The notes: generated by a model from the sequence alone, not told the origin. Shown: positions 56,179 through 64,000, counted from the first letter of the stretch. The stretch: 64,000 nt of DNA from Prevotellaceae bacterium KH2P17 (GCA_900199655.1 FZRE01000002.1:62001-126000), one strand, 5' to 3'. Program-made: numbers and translations.

Positions 56179-56934
56179 TCAGAATTTGAACAAATCAGAT
56201 GTAGTTAGTAATCCGGTATGGTTTTGCGTGTACTCTGCAGCCAGGACGGCTCCCAGAGCGAAGCCTTTGCGGCTGTGGGCATCGTGGGTTATGGTGATGC
56301 GGTCGGCCTCGGAGTCGTACGTTACGGTATGAATGCCGGGCACTTCTCCACGGCGCACGCTGTCTATAGCTATCTCATCGGGCGCCGCCTCGGCCTTGCC
56401 GGTCGTGGTGCCGTCGGCTGCCAGGAAGGTTCCCTTTACCCAGGAAGACTTGCGGTCGAGGCTATCGACAATGTCCTCGGCCAGCGTGATGGCCGTTCCC
56501 GACGGCGCATCGAGCTTGTGTACGTGGTGAGTTTCCTCCATGCGGACATCGTACTGCGGGAACGCATTCATGATGCGGGCCAGATACTTGTTGACAGCAG
56601 CGAAGATGGCCACGCCTATACTGAAGTTTGAAGCCCAAAAGAGAGTCTGCTTGCCGTCGCGGGTCAGCGCCTCCACTTCGGCCTTGTGGTCCTTCATCCA
56701 GCCCGTAGAACCGCTCACGACCTTCACGTTGTGGCTGAACGCACGCAGGTAGTTGGCGTATGCCGAGGTAGGATTGGTAAACTCAATGGCTACATCCGCC
56801 GATGCAAATTCAGGCGAGTCGAAATCCTCCTGATTGTCAACATCAATGATACTGACAATCTGGTGGCCACGGTCTTTGGCTATTTGTTCTATCATCTTGC
56901 CCATCTTGCCGTAGCCGATTAAAGCAATCTTCAT
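56179..56934 (-). CDS. dapB: 4-hydroxy-tetrahydrodipicolinate reductase
   Basis: A 251-residue NAD(P)H-dependent enzyme of lysine and diaminopimelate synthesis. The start is MKIALIGYGKMGKMIEQIAK, with an ATG two codons upstream (56940) also possible; further upstream codons lie beyond the promoter TATCTTTG (56965-56958). Motifs are the nucleotide loop GYGKMGKM, SGSTGW, and the active site ETHHVHKLDAPSGTA. First gene of the operon dapB-lepB-lepB paralog-wbqC-like. Confidence 0.96.
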   Translation of the reverse strand: MKIALIGYGKMGKMIEQIAKDRGHQIVSIIDVDNQEDFDSPEFASADVAIEFTNPTSAYANYLRAFSHNVKVVSGSTGWMKDHKAEVEALTRDGKQTLFWASNFSIGVAIFAAVNKYLARIMNAFPQYDVRMEETHHVHKLDAPSGTAITLAEDIVDSLDRKSSWVKGTFLAADGTTTGKAEAAPDEIAIDSVRRGEVPGIHTVTYDSEADRITITHDAHSRKGFALGAVLAAEYTQNHTGLLTTSDLFKF

Positions 56935-56957
56935 ATTCATTCGAATTAAATATTCCG

Positions 56958-56965
56958 CAAAGATA
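56958..56965 (-). promoter_or_regulatory. -7 box of the dapB-lepB operon
   Basis: TATCTTTG on the minus strand, 17 bp before the ATG at 56940. Confidence 0.6.
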
Positions 56966-57009
56966 ACGATTTTTTCTCGCTTACACCTAACTATTACGAA
57001 TTTTTTATG

Positions 57010-57017
57010 TAGCTTTG
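57010..57017 (+). promoter_or_regulatory. -7 box of the DUF2851 gene
   Basis: TAGCTTTG, 27 bp before the ATG at 57045. Confidence 0.6.
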
Positions 57018-57044
57018 CATTCATAAATAGACCGTAAACAGCGC

Positions 57045-58382
57045 ATGGAGGAACTGTTACATTACTGCTGGAAACACAGGCTCTTCCCCTTGGGAGACAT
57101 GGAAACGACCGGACACAAGACCGTAGAAGTGATTGACCCGGGGCTCCACAACACGAACGCCGGCCCCGACTTCTTCAATGCCAAGGTAAAGATTGACGGC
57201 ACGGTGTGGGTGGGCAACGTTGAAATACACGACAAGGCCAGCGACTGGTTTGTCCATGGACACGACCGTGACGCCCACTACGACAACGTAATCCTGCACG
57301 TGGCAGGCGTCATTGATGCCCAGGCACGCACCCACTCGGGGCAGTTGCCGCCGCAGATGCAGCTCAGCGTGCCCGCTGCAGTAAGCAAGCAGTACCGCGA
57401 ATTGCTCACTATCGACCGCTATCCGCCCTGCTACGCCATCATTCCCCGCCTCAGCCGGCTCACCGTACACAGCTGGATGAGCGCCCTGCAGACCGAAAGA
57501 CTGGAGCAGAAGACCGCTGCCATCAAGGCGCGGGTGGCCGATTGCAACGGCGACTGGGAAGCTGCATACTTCGTGACCTTGGCCCGCAACTACGGCTTCG
57601 GCATCAACGGCGAGGCCTTCGAGGCCTGGGCACGCTCCGTGCCGCTATCTGCCGTGGCCCACCATCGCGACGACTTGTTCCAGACAGAGGCCATCTTCAT
57701 GGGCCAGGCCGGACTTCTTGAGCCTGAATCCATTCCCTCCCGCCACCGCGAAGAGGCGCTACGCGACCCTTACTTCATCCGACTGAGCGCCGAGTACGCC
57801 TATTTGAGCCATAAATTCGGGCTCAAACCCATTGATTACAGGCTGTGGCGCTTCCTCCGACTGCGGCCTGCCAACTTCCCGCACATACGCATCGCCCAGC
57901 TTGCCAACCTCTACTACCACCGCCAGGCGGGGCTAAGCAGCCTCGTGGAGTGCGAAACCGCGGAGCAGATGAGGCAGCTGCTGAAGTCGGCCGTCACACC
58001 TTACTGGCGCACGCACTACGGCTTCGGCACGCCCAGTGCCAAGAGCGAGAAGAGCCTCTCGCCAGCTTCGCTGAACCTGCTCATGATAAACACCGCCATT
58101 CCCATGCTCTTTGCGTACGGCCGCCACTTGCTGAACGAGGCGCTGTGCGACCGTGCCTTCGACTTTCTGGAGCAGCTGAAAGCCGAAAACAACCACATTG
58201 TAAGGATGTGGCAGGACTGTGGCATGCCCGTTGAAAACGCCGGCGACTCGCAGGCACTCATCCAACTGAAGGCGCAATACTGCGACCGCAAGGACTGCCT
58301 GCGGTGCAGGATAGGCTACGAGTATTTAAAAGCAAAGACAAGAACGACCCCTCCCGGCCTCCCCGAAGGAGAGGAGTTGTAA
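57045..58382 (+). CDS. DUF2851 family protein
   Basis: A 445-residue protein of the Bacteroidetes family DUF2851, with the N-terminus EELLHYCWKHRLFPLGDMET, then NTNAGPDFFNAKVKIDGTVW and GNVEIHDKASDWFVHGHDRD. The GPDF and EIH-D pattern resembles a PD-(D/E)XK nuclease-like core, so a nuclease role is possible but unproved. The C-terminal CxxxxCLRC (DRKDCLRCRIGYEYL) is conserved-looking. The last 12 residues (TTPPGLPEGEEL) are encoded by a CCCTCCCGGCCTCCCCGAAG-type repeat that has run into the gene. Confidence 0.85.
   Translation: MEELLHYCWKHRLFPLGDMETTGHKTVEVIDPGLHNTNAGPDFFNAKVKIDGTVWVGNVEIHDKASDWFVHGHDRDAHYDNVILHVAGVIDAQARTHSGQLPPQMQLSVPAAVSKQYRELLTIDRYPPCYAIIPRLSRLTVHSWMSALQTERLEQKTAAIKARVADCNGDWEAAYFVTLARNYGFGINGEAFEAWARSVPLSAVAHHRDDLFQTEAIFMGQAGLLEPESIPSRHREEALRDPYFIRLSAEYAYLSHKFGLKPIDYRLWRFLRLRPANFPHIRIAQLANLYYHRQAGLSSLVECETAEQMRQLLKSAVTPYWRTHYGFGTPSAKSEKSLSPASLNLLMINTAIPMLFAYGRHLLNEALCDRAFDFLEQLKAENNHIVRMWQDCGMPVENAGDSQALIQLKAQYCDRKDCLRCRIGYEYLKAKTRTTPPGLPEGEEL
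58347..58378. repeat. CCCTCCCC-type repeat inside the DUF2851 3' end
   Basis: CCCCTCCCGGCCTCCCCGAA followed by GGAGAGGAG, a decayed copy of the hairpin seen at 35681 and 35752. It provides the final codons of the gene. Confidence 0.7.
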
Positions 58383-58420
58383 CCTGCAATCCATCATCCA
58401 ACATCAAATAACAGATAAGA

Positions 58421-58870
58421 ATGAACGATACAACACAGTCTCCTACCCCCCGCGAAGGCCGGAAGAAGCCCCCCTACATCTACGAAACGCGCATGGAAGT
58501 GCGTGATTACGAGTGCGACATACAGGGTATTGTGAACAATGCCAACTACCTGCACTACATCGAACACACCCGCCACCTCTTCCTGCTCTCCACGGGCTTG
58601 AGCTTCTCCAAGATGCACGAGCAGGGCGTAGACGCCGTGGTGGCGCGCATGAACCTGCAGTACAAGACGCCGCTCAGGTGCGACGACGAGTTCATCTCGC
58701 GCCTGGGACTGCGCAAGGAGGGCCTGCGCTACGTCTTCAACCAGGACATCTACCGCGCCGTCGACGAGCGTCTGTGCTTCAAGAGTACCGTCGAACTGGT
58801 GTGCCTCATCAACGGTCGGCTGGGCAACAGCGATGACTACGACCGCGCCTTTGCCCCCTATCTGAAGTAA
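58421..58870 (+). CDS. Acyl-CoA thioesterase (4HBT hotdog family)
   Basis: The 149-residue single hotdog domain has the 4-hydroxybenzoyl-CoA-thioesterase signature DIQGIVNNANYLHYIEHTR at residues 35-53 and KTPLRCDDEFISRLGL on the core strand. It probably hydrolyses an acyl-CoA; the substrate is unknown. It lies between DUF2851 (38 bp) and dprA (6 bp) on the same strand. Confidence 0.85.
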   Translation: MNDTTQSPTPREGRKKPPYIYETRMEVRDYECDIQGIVNNANYLHYIEHTRHLFLLSTGLSFSKMHEQGVDAVVARMNLQYKTPLRCDDEFISRLGLRKEGLRYVFNQDIYRAVDERLCFKSTVELVCLINGRLGNSDDYDRAFAPYLK

Positions 58871-58876
58871 AACGGC

Positions 58877-60004
58877 ATGGACCAGCAGGAAATCATCAAC
58901 ACCATAGCCCTCACGCGCATCAACTACTTCAACCTTGCGGGCATGCTCGAGCTGTACCGCCGGCTCGGTTCGGCAACGGTGGTGTTCGAGCATCGCAACG
59001 ACATACGCGACATTCTGCCCGATGCCTCGCCCCGACTCGTGGCTGCCTTCAGAGATGTGGCGGAGCCGCTGCACCGTGCCGAGGCCGAGTTTGAGTGGGA
59101 CCAGCAGCACGGAGTGCAGCCGCTGTGCCTCTCGGACGACCGTTATCCGCAGCGGATGAAGGACTGCGCCGACGCTCCCCTTGTGCTCTTCTACCGCGGA
59201 ACGGCCAACCTGAATCAGCCGAAGGTGGTGTGCATCGTCGGAACACGCCACTGCACGGCCTACGGACAGGACCTCGTGCGCCGCTTCATGGCCGAGTTGC
59301 GGGCCTTGTGCCCGTCAGTGCTCATCGTGAGCGGGCTGGCCTACGGCATCGATATCCATGCTCACCGCAACGCACTGGCCAATGGATACCCCACGGTGGG
59401 CGTGTTGGCACACGGGCTCGACGACCTCTACCCGCCCCACCACCGACAAACGGCCGATGAAATGGTGGAAAACGGCGGATTGATAACCGAGTTCCTGACC
59501 TGCACCAACGCCGACAAGATGAACTTCGTAAGGCGCAACCGCATCGTTGCCGGCATCTCCGACGCCTGCATCCTCGTAGAGAGTGCGGCCAAGGGTGGCG
59601 GCCTCATCACCTGCGGTATTGCCCAGAGCTACGGCCGCGACGTGTTTGCATTCCCCGGAAATGTAAGCGCCACGTACAGCCAAGGATGCAACAACCTTAT
59701 CCGCGACAATGGTGCAGCGCTCATATCCGGCGCCGCCGACTTCGTGAAAGCCATGGGATGGCAGGACGATGCCGCCCTGCAGAAGGCCCGGGCAGAGGGC
59801 ATTGAGCGCCAGCTTTTTCCCGATCTCTCGGCCGAGGAGCAGCAGATAGTCGGCCTGCTGCAGCGCACCAACGACCTGCAGGTAAACATCCTGGCCGCCC
59901 GCACCGGCCTTCCCGTGGGCCGGCTCACGGCTCTTCTCTTCGCTCTCGAGATGAAGGGAGTTGTCCGCACGCTTGCCGGCGGCATGTACCACCTGCTGGG
60001 TTGA
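58877..60004 (+). CDS. dprA: DNA processing protein DprA
   Basis: A 375-residue protein with an N-terminal helix-hairpin/SAM-like part, the Rossmann DprA core (VCIVGTRHCTAYG, VSGLAYGIDIHAHRNAL, VLAHGLDDLYPPHHR, FVRRNRIVAGISDACILVES) and a C-terminal winged helix (GLPVGRLTALLFALEMKGVV). It loads RecA onto incoming single-stranded DNA in natural transformation. Start 6 bp after the thioesterase stop. Confidence 0.95.
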   Translation: MDQQEIINTIALTRINYFNLAGMLELYRRLGSATVVFEHRNDIRDILPDASPRLVAAFRDVAEPLHRAEAEFEWDQQHGVQPLCLSDDRYPQRMKDCADAPLVLFYRGTANLNQPKVVCIVGTRHCTAYGQDLVRRFMAELRALCPSVLIVSGLAYGIDIHAHRNALANGYPTVGVLAHGLDDLYPPHHRQTADEMVENGGLITEFLTCTNADKMNFVRRNRIVAGISDACILVESAAKGGGLITCGIAQSYGRDVFAFPGNVSATYSQGCNNLIRDNGAALISGAADFVKAMGWQDDAALQKARAEGIERQLFPDLSAEEQQIVGLLQRTNDLQVNILAARTGLPVGRLTALLFALEMKGVVRTLAGGMYHLLG

Positions 60005-60092
60005 GGCCTCTCTTACGGCTTCCGCACCCGCGGCGGATAGGTAAGAAGAGAATAAAAACAGGCGTACAGTCGTGCAACTGCCGACAAATTGC

Positions 60093-60100
60093 TACCTTTG
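60093..60100 (+). promoter_or_regulatory. -7 box of dusB
   Basis: TACCTTTG, 9 bp before the ATG at 60110, implying a leader of only a few nucleotides. Confidence 0.55.
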
Positions 60101-60109
60101 TAGCCGGAA

Positions 60110-61201
60110 ATGAAGATAGGAAACATAGACTTTGGAGAGCGCCCGGTATTCCTCGCGCCCATGGAAGACGTAACCGACGTTGGCTTCCGCATGCTCTGCA
60201 AGCGGTTTGGTGCGGCCATGGTGTACACCGAGTTCGTATCGGCAGACGCCGTGGTACGCAGCATCAAGTCGACGCTCGACAAGATGGTAATCAACGAAGA
60301 GGAACGACCGGTGGGCATACAGATTTACGGTCGCGACGTGGACTCAATGGTGGAGGCCGCCCGGATAGTGGAACAGGCGGGGCCCGACGTCATCGATCTG
60401 AACTTCGGCTGCCCCGTTAAGAAGGTTGCCGGCAAGGGAGCAGGGGCCGGAATGCTGAAGAACATCCCCCTGATGCTTGACATCACGCGCGCCGTGGTGA
60501 AGGCTGTGAACACGCCGGTAACGGTAAAGACGCGCCTGGGATGGGACCATGACAACCTCATCATCACCTCGCTGGCCGAACAGCTGCAGGACTGCGGCAT
60601 CCGGGCTCTTACCATCCACGGCCGCACACGCAGCCAGATGTACACCGGGCAGGCCGACTGGACGCTCATTGGCGAGGTGAAACGCAACCCCCGCATCCAC
60701 ATTCCCATCATCGGCAACGGCGACATCACCACCCCCGAGGAGGCCGAGGAGGCTTTCAACCGCTACGGCGTAGATGCCGTGATGGTGGGCCGCGCCACCT
60801 TCGGTTGCCCCTGGATATTCAAGGAAATGCGCGATTTCATCGACTCCCGGCACCCTTCATCACCCCCCGCCCATCACCCATCACCCATCACCCCCCACCC
60901 ATCACCCCCCACCCATCACCCATCACCCAACACCCAACACCCATCACCCGCCACCCAACACCCATCACCCATCACCCTGAACGATAAGATTGACATCCTG
61001 GAAGAGCAGTTACGCATCAACGTGGAGCGCATAGACGAGTACCGGGGCATACTGCACACGCGCCGGCATCTGGCCGCCAGCCCCATCTTCAAGGGCATAC
61101 CCGACTTCCGCCAGACGCGTATCGCCATGCTCCGCGCCTCCACCACGGCCGAGCTGGTGGCCATTCTGGAAGACTGCAGGCAGCGCCTGGCCGGCCGGTA
61201 A
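60110..61201 (+). CDS. dusB: tRNA-dihydrouridine synthase B with a low-complexity insertion
   Basis: The 363-residue flavoenzyme reduces uridine in tRNA. The TIM barrel has FLAPMEDVTDVGFRML, the catalytic Cys in NFGCPVKKVAGKGAGAG, LTIHGRTRSQMYTG, and the FMN loop GNGDI with VGRATFGCPW. After residue 247 about 42 residues of HPSP/THHP/NTQHP repeats interrupt the protein at the junction of the barrel and the C-terminal helical domain. That domain resumes at LNDKIDILEEQLRINVERID. The insert is the CACCCATCACC repeat found between genes elsewhere, and it keeps the frame. Confidence 0.93.
   Translation: MKIGNIDFGERPVFLAPMEDVTDVGFRMLCKRFGAAMVYTEFVSADAVVRSIKSTLDKMVINEEERPVGIQIYGRDVDSMVEAARIVEQAGPDVIDLNFGCPVKKVAGKGAGAGMLKNIPLMLDITRAVVKAVNTPVTVKTRLGWDHDNLIITSLAEQLQDCGIRALTIHGRTRSQMYTGQADWTLIGEVKRNPRIHIPIIGNGDITTPEEAEEAFNRYGVDAVMVGRATFGCPWIFKEMRDFIDSRHPSSPPAHHPSPITPHPSPPTHHPSPNTQHPSPATQHPSPITLNDKIDILEEQLRINVERIDEYRGILHTRRHLAASPIFKGIPDFRQTRIAMLRASTTAELVAILEDCRQRLAGR
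60852..60978. repeat. CACCCAACACCCATCACC repeat, copy D3, in frame within dusB
   Basis: About 126 bp of CACCCATCACC-type units, translated as a His/Pro/Ser/Thr-rich linker. It has no stop in the dusB frame. Confidence 0.9.
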
Positions 61202-61313
61202 ACCGTCAGGACGCAGGGCGAAACGGCTCTACGCACAGCCCGAGAAAAGGTTCCGGAGGGCCGGCAGGGGCCACTTTTCGGCCGCAAAACCGCCGGGTTA
61301 CAAATAAAATCAG

Positions 61314-61321
61314 TATCTTTG
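61314..61321 (+). promoter_or_regulatory. -7 box of ruvB
   Basis: TATCTTTG, 28 bp before the ATG at 61350. Confidence 0.6.
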
Positions 61322-61349
61322 CCAAAACAAAAAAGGACAAGGAAACGGA

Positions 61350-62384
61350 ATGGCAGAAGATTTTGACATCAGAGAAGAACAGCTCAGCTCGGCCGAGAAG
61401 GACTTTGAGAACGCGCTGCGGCCACTGAAATTCGAGGATTTCGCTGGCCAGCAGAAGGTCGTGGAGAACCTGGAAGTGTTCGTGGAGGCCGCCAAGTACC
61501 GCGGCGAGCCGCTCGACCACACACTCCTGCACGGACCTCCGGGACTGGGCAAGACCACCTTGAGCAACATCATTGCCAACGAGCTGGGCGTGGGCTTCAA
61601 GCTCACAAGCGGCCCGGTGCTCGACAAACCGGGCGACCTCGCTGGCATCCTGACCTCGCTGGAGCCCAACGACGTGCTCTTCATAGACGAGATTCACCGC
61701 CTCTCTCCTGTGGTGGAAGAGTATCTCTACTCGGCTATGGAGGACTACCGGATAGACATCATGATAGACAAAGGCCCCTCCGCCCGCTCCATCCAGATAG
61801 ACCTCAACCCCTTTACCCTCGTGGGCGCCACCACGCGCAGCGGTCTGCTCACGGCTCCGCTGCGTGCCCGCTTCGGCATCAACCTGCACTTGGAGTACTA
61901 CGAACCCGAGACGTTGCAGCGCATCCTGCACCGCAGCGCGCGCCTGCTCAAGGTGCCTATAGACGATGATGCGGCCGTAGAGATTAGCCGGCGCAGCCGA
62001 GGAACGCCGCGTATAGCCAACGCCTTGCTGCGCCGGGTACGCGACTTTGCCCAGGTAAAGGGCAATGGGCGCATCACGGCCGACATTGCCAAGGTGGCGC
62101 TGCAGGCTCTCAACATAGACCGGTACGGGCTTGACGAGATTGACAACAAGATACTTCTCACCATCATCGACAAGTTCCGCGGCGGCCCCGTGGGCGTATC
62201 GACCATTGCCACCGCCATAGGCGAGGATGCGGGAACGGTGGAGGAAGTGTACGAACCCTTCCTCATTATGGAGGGGTTCATCAAGCGCACGCCCCGCGGT
62301 CGTATGGCCACACGCCTTGCCTACGACCACTTAGGCCGCAATCCCTTTGCCGGCAACGTGGTTGAACCTGACCTGTTCGGCTAA
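61350..62384 (+). CDS. ruvB: Holliday junction branch migration ATPase RuvB
   Basis: A 344-residue AAA+ motor with Walker [10 protein letters not shown], Walker [10 protein letters not shown], sensor [19 protein letters not shown], and a C-terminal winged helix ([19 protein letters not shown]). With RuvA it drives branch migration of Holliday junctions. ruvA is not in this window, so the genes are unlinked here, as often in this phylum. Confidence 0.97.
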   Translation: MAEDFDIREEQLSSAEKDFENALRPLKFEDFAGQQKVVENLEVFVEAAKYRGEPLDHTLLHGPPGLGKTTLSNIIANELGVGFKLTSGPVLDKPGDLAGILTSLEPNDVLFIDEIHRLSPVVEEYLYSAMEDYRIDIMIDKGPSARSIQIDLNPFTLVGATTRSGLLTAPLRARFGINLHLEYYEPETLQRILHRSARLLKVPIDDDAAVEISRRSRGTPRIANALLRRVRDFAQVKGNGRITADIAKVALQALNIDRYGLDEIDNKILLTIIDKFRGGPVGVSTIATAIGEDAGTVEEVYEPFLIMEGFIKRTPRGRMATRLAYDHLGRNPFAGNVVEPDLFG

Positions 62385-62465
62385 CGGGAGCACCGGCCGC
62401 GGATGACGGCGGCCCCAATCAAGAGTGGCGCAAACCCCGGCTGCGGGTGCTGCTGTTGCCCTTCA

Positions 62466-62537
62466 GGAACTTTTGACAAGTGTCACACGGTTGTTTGACA
62501 ATTGTCGCACGATCTTTCGACACTTGTCGAAAGTTCC
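62466..62537. repeat. 72-bp triple-palindrome element, copy B4
   Basis: GGAACTTT, units at 62474 (TGACA), 62496 (TGACA) and 62518 (CGACA), exact 22-bp period, end GAAAGTTCC. It lies between ruvB and nrfH in a 350-bp gap whose other content is the two inverted repeats and promoter below. Confidence 0.8.
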
Positions 62538-62627
62538 CCGAAACCGTGTTCCTTACCACTTGCAGGCACGTGCAGCAACCCGGGAAAACATCATGAAGAG
62601 GGAAATTGCAGACTGGCGGAGGCCGTG

Positions 62628-62669
62628 CAGTTAAGGTTTCTTAACTGAATTATCCTCATTTATGAGGAT
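62628..62669. promoter_or_regulatory. Two perfect inverted repeats upstream of nrfHA
   Basis: CAGTTAAG/CTTAACTG (62628-62635 with 62640-62647, 4-nt spacer) and ATCCTCAT/ATGAGGAT (62652-62659 with 62662-62669, 2-nt spacer) lie just upstream of the nrfH promoter. They are candidate operators; the second could also act as a weak terminator because GGTTTTT follows it. Confidence 0.5.
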
Positions 62670-62684
62670 GGTTTTTCGTGTTTC

Positions 62685-62718
62685 TTGACAATGCCTCCTG
62701 CTTTTTTGCCTATATTTG
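62685..62718 (+). promoter_or_regulatory. Promoter of nrfHA
   Basis: TTG (62685-62687) and TATATTTG (62711-62718), spacing 23 bp, slightly long. The leader to the ATG at 62735 is about 12 nt. Confidence 0.6.
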
Positions 62719-62734
62719 CCGATAGTTAACTGCG

Positions 62735-63343
62735 ATGCTCATGAACATGCGCAAGATTACATCACTGAAAGACAAGTTCTCCTACTGGCAAAAGGTGGGG
62801 CTGCTGGTGCTTGCCGGCGTCATCGTTGGGCTGGGACTGCTGTTCTTCTACTTGCTCCGGATGCACACCTACGTTGTAGGCGACGACCCGGCGGCATGCG
62901 TCAACTGCCACATCATGGCCCCTTACTATGCCACATGGTCACGTTCGAGCCACGGACGCGATGCCACCTGCAACGATTGTCACGTGCCTAATGGCAACAT
63001 AGCCTCACATTATTTATTCAAGGGGATGGACGGCATGAAGCACGTAGGCTACTTCGTGACCCACGGCGAACGGCAGGCAATCATGGCCGAGGAGGCCAGT
63101 TCCGAAGTTATCATGGATAACTGCATTCGCTGCCACACGCAACTCAACACCGAGTTCGTGAAGACCGGCCGCGTCAACTACATGATGGCCAGGCGCGGAG
63201 AGGGCATGGCATGCTGGGATTGCCACCGCAACGTGCCCCACGGAGGCATGAACACGCTCTCCGGTACGCCCTACGCAGAGTCACAGGTGCCCATTCCGCC
63301 CTCCCCGGTGCCCGAATGGCTGCAGAGATTAGTTGGTAAATGA
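62735..63343 (+). CDS. nrfH: Cytochrome c nitrite reductase small subunit NrfH
   Basis: A 202-residue tetraheme cytochrome of the NapC/NirT family. One N-terminal membrane anchor (VGLLVLAGVIVGLGLLFFYL) is followed by four haem sites CVNCH, CNDCH, CIRCH and CWDCH. It takes electrons from menaquinol and passes them to NrfA in the periplasm. nrfA follows after 13 bp. A second ATG four codons in is also possible. Confidence 0.94.
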   Translation: MLMNMRKITSLKDKFSYWQKVGLLVLAGVIVGLGLLFFYLLRMHTYVVGDDPAACVNCHIMAPYYATWSRSSHGRDATCNDCHVPNGNIASHYLFKGMDGMKHVGYFVTHGERQAIMAEEASSEVIMDNCIRCHTQLNTEFVKTGRVNYMMARRGEGMACWDCHRNVPHGGMNTLSGTPYAESQVPIPPSPVPEWLQRLVGK

Positions 63344-63356
63344 AAACCTGAAAGAT

Positions 63357-64000
63357 ATGGCAAAGCAATTGAAAAAATGGCAAGGATGGCTGCTCTTCGG
63401 TGGAGCCTTGGCCGTCGTTTTTGTGTTGGGTTTGCTCTGCTCGTCACTTCTGGAGCGCAGAGCCGAGGTGGTGAGCGTGTTCAACAACCGCCGCACACCG
63501 ATGACAGACTCCATTGTAGCGCAGAACGAGAGGTTTGCCGAAGACTTTCCACGTGAATATCAGACGTGGTCGATGACCGAAGATACCTCGTTCGTGAGCC
63601 GTTACAACAGCTCGCAGGAGGCCGACGTGCTGGATGCACATCCCGAGATATGCGTCATCTGGGCCGGTTACGCCTTCTCGCGTGAGTACAACACGCCGCG
63701 TGGTCACCGCCACTGCATCGAAGACTTGCGCAAGATTCTGCGCACGGGAAACCCGGGCATCGACGGCGAAGGCGACATGCAGCCCGGCACCTGCTGGACT
63801 TGCAAGGGCCCGGATGTGCCCCGGCTGATACGGGAGAAAGGCATCGGCGCCTTTTACGGGGCCAAGTGGAGCGACTGGGGACCGGAAGTAGTGAACTCGG
63901 TGGGCTGCTCCGACTGCCACGATGCCCGCACCATGGATTTGCATCCGGCCCGTCCGGCCCTGTACGAGGCATGGGCCCGCGCCGGCAAAGACGTTCGCAA
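63357..64000 (+). CDS. nrfA: Cytochrome c nitrite reductase NrfA, N-terminal part (cut by window edge)
   Basis: The frame starts MAKQLKKWQGWLLFGGALAV and is open to the window end (about 214 residues). The distinctive active-site haem motif CWTCK stands at residues 146-150, with Lys as the haem ligand. A regular CSDCH site follows near residue 183. NrfA reduces nitrite to ammonium by six electrons in the periplasm. The remaining three haem sites lie beyond the window. Forms an operon with nrfH. Confidence 0.95.
   Translation, partial: MAKQLKKWQGWLLFGGALAVVFVLGLLCSSLLERRAEVVSVFNNRRTPMTDSIVAQNERFAEDFPREYQTWSMTEDTSFVSRYNSSQEADVLDAHPEICVIWAGYAFSREYNTPRGHRHCIEDLRKILRTGNPGIDGEGDMQPGTCWTCKGPDVPRLIREKGIGAFYGAKWSDWGPEVVNSVGCSDCHDARTMDLHPARPALYEAWARAGKDVR

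Overview
The window is chromosomal DNA of a Bacteroidetes bacterium, most likely Prevotellaceae. The evidence is SusC/SusD pairs, a SusR-type regulator, TAnnTTTG promoter boxes with no Shine-Dalgarno sites, an S46 dipeptidyl-peptidase, a BspA-type leucine-rich repeat protein, a secreted protein with the Prevotella-style C-terminal tail, short MKK..PxxE peptides, and NrfHA. Base composition is moderately GC-rich and fairly even, apart from an AT-rich patch near 51.24-51.45 kb. I saw no rRNA, tRNA, CRISPR array, transposase or phage gene.

Layout. 1-1743: a secreted carbohydrate-active enzyme cut by the window edge, divergent from a secreted alpha/beta hydrolase. 2242-19786: a polysaccharide utilisation locus. 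SusC, SusD, SusE-like lipoprotein, GH66 dextranase and GH97 alpha-glucosidase run on the minus strand. Behind them lies a second SusC/SusD pair, headed by a divergent SusR-like membrane regulator. The enzyme set points to dextran or a related alpha-glucan. 20162-23788: GH3 (beta-xylosidase type) and a XylE-type xylose/H+ symporter. 23907-32569: a small membrane protein, a LOG-family hydrolase, Ppx/GppA and polyphosphate kinase, a cytosolic LRR protein, a DEAD-box RNA helicase behind a structured leader, and Ogt. 32651-43883: GH2 enzyme, DPP7-like peptidase, polysaccharide flippase, SpmA-SpmB fusion and a zinc metalloprotease. 44280-49691: GH31, xylulokinase and xylose isomerase in one operon. 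With the GH3-XylE pair these form a complete route from xylosides to xylulose-5-phosphate. 49979-56940: ybeY-coaD, a secreted protein plus small peptide cassette, and a dapB-lepB-lepB paralog-wbqC operon. 57045-64000: DUF2851, thioesterase, dprA, dusB, ruvB and the start of nrfHA (nitrite to ammonium).

The most unusual content lies between genes. Four 72-bp elements each carry three CGACAnnTGTCG palindromes spaced exactly 22 bp apart, framed by GGAACTTT/AAAGTTCC ends. A second family is built on CTTCAAG/CTTGAAG hairpins, one with a 31-bp perfect stem. Two 144-bp MITE-like elements share ATCATCCCCTC terminal inverted repeats. CACCCAACACCCATCACC repeats occur both between genes and in frame inside dusB. 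The secreted protein and small peptide cassette is flanked by an 84-bp direct repeat derived from the 3' end of wbqC, suggesting insertion. Other points of interest are a signal peptidase paralog lacking its catalytic lysine, a probable attenuator ahead of the helicase, and several genes whose promoter box sits only 4-12 bp from the start codon.
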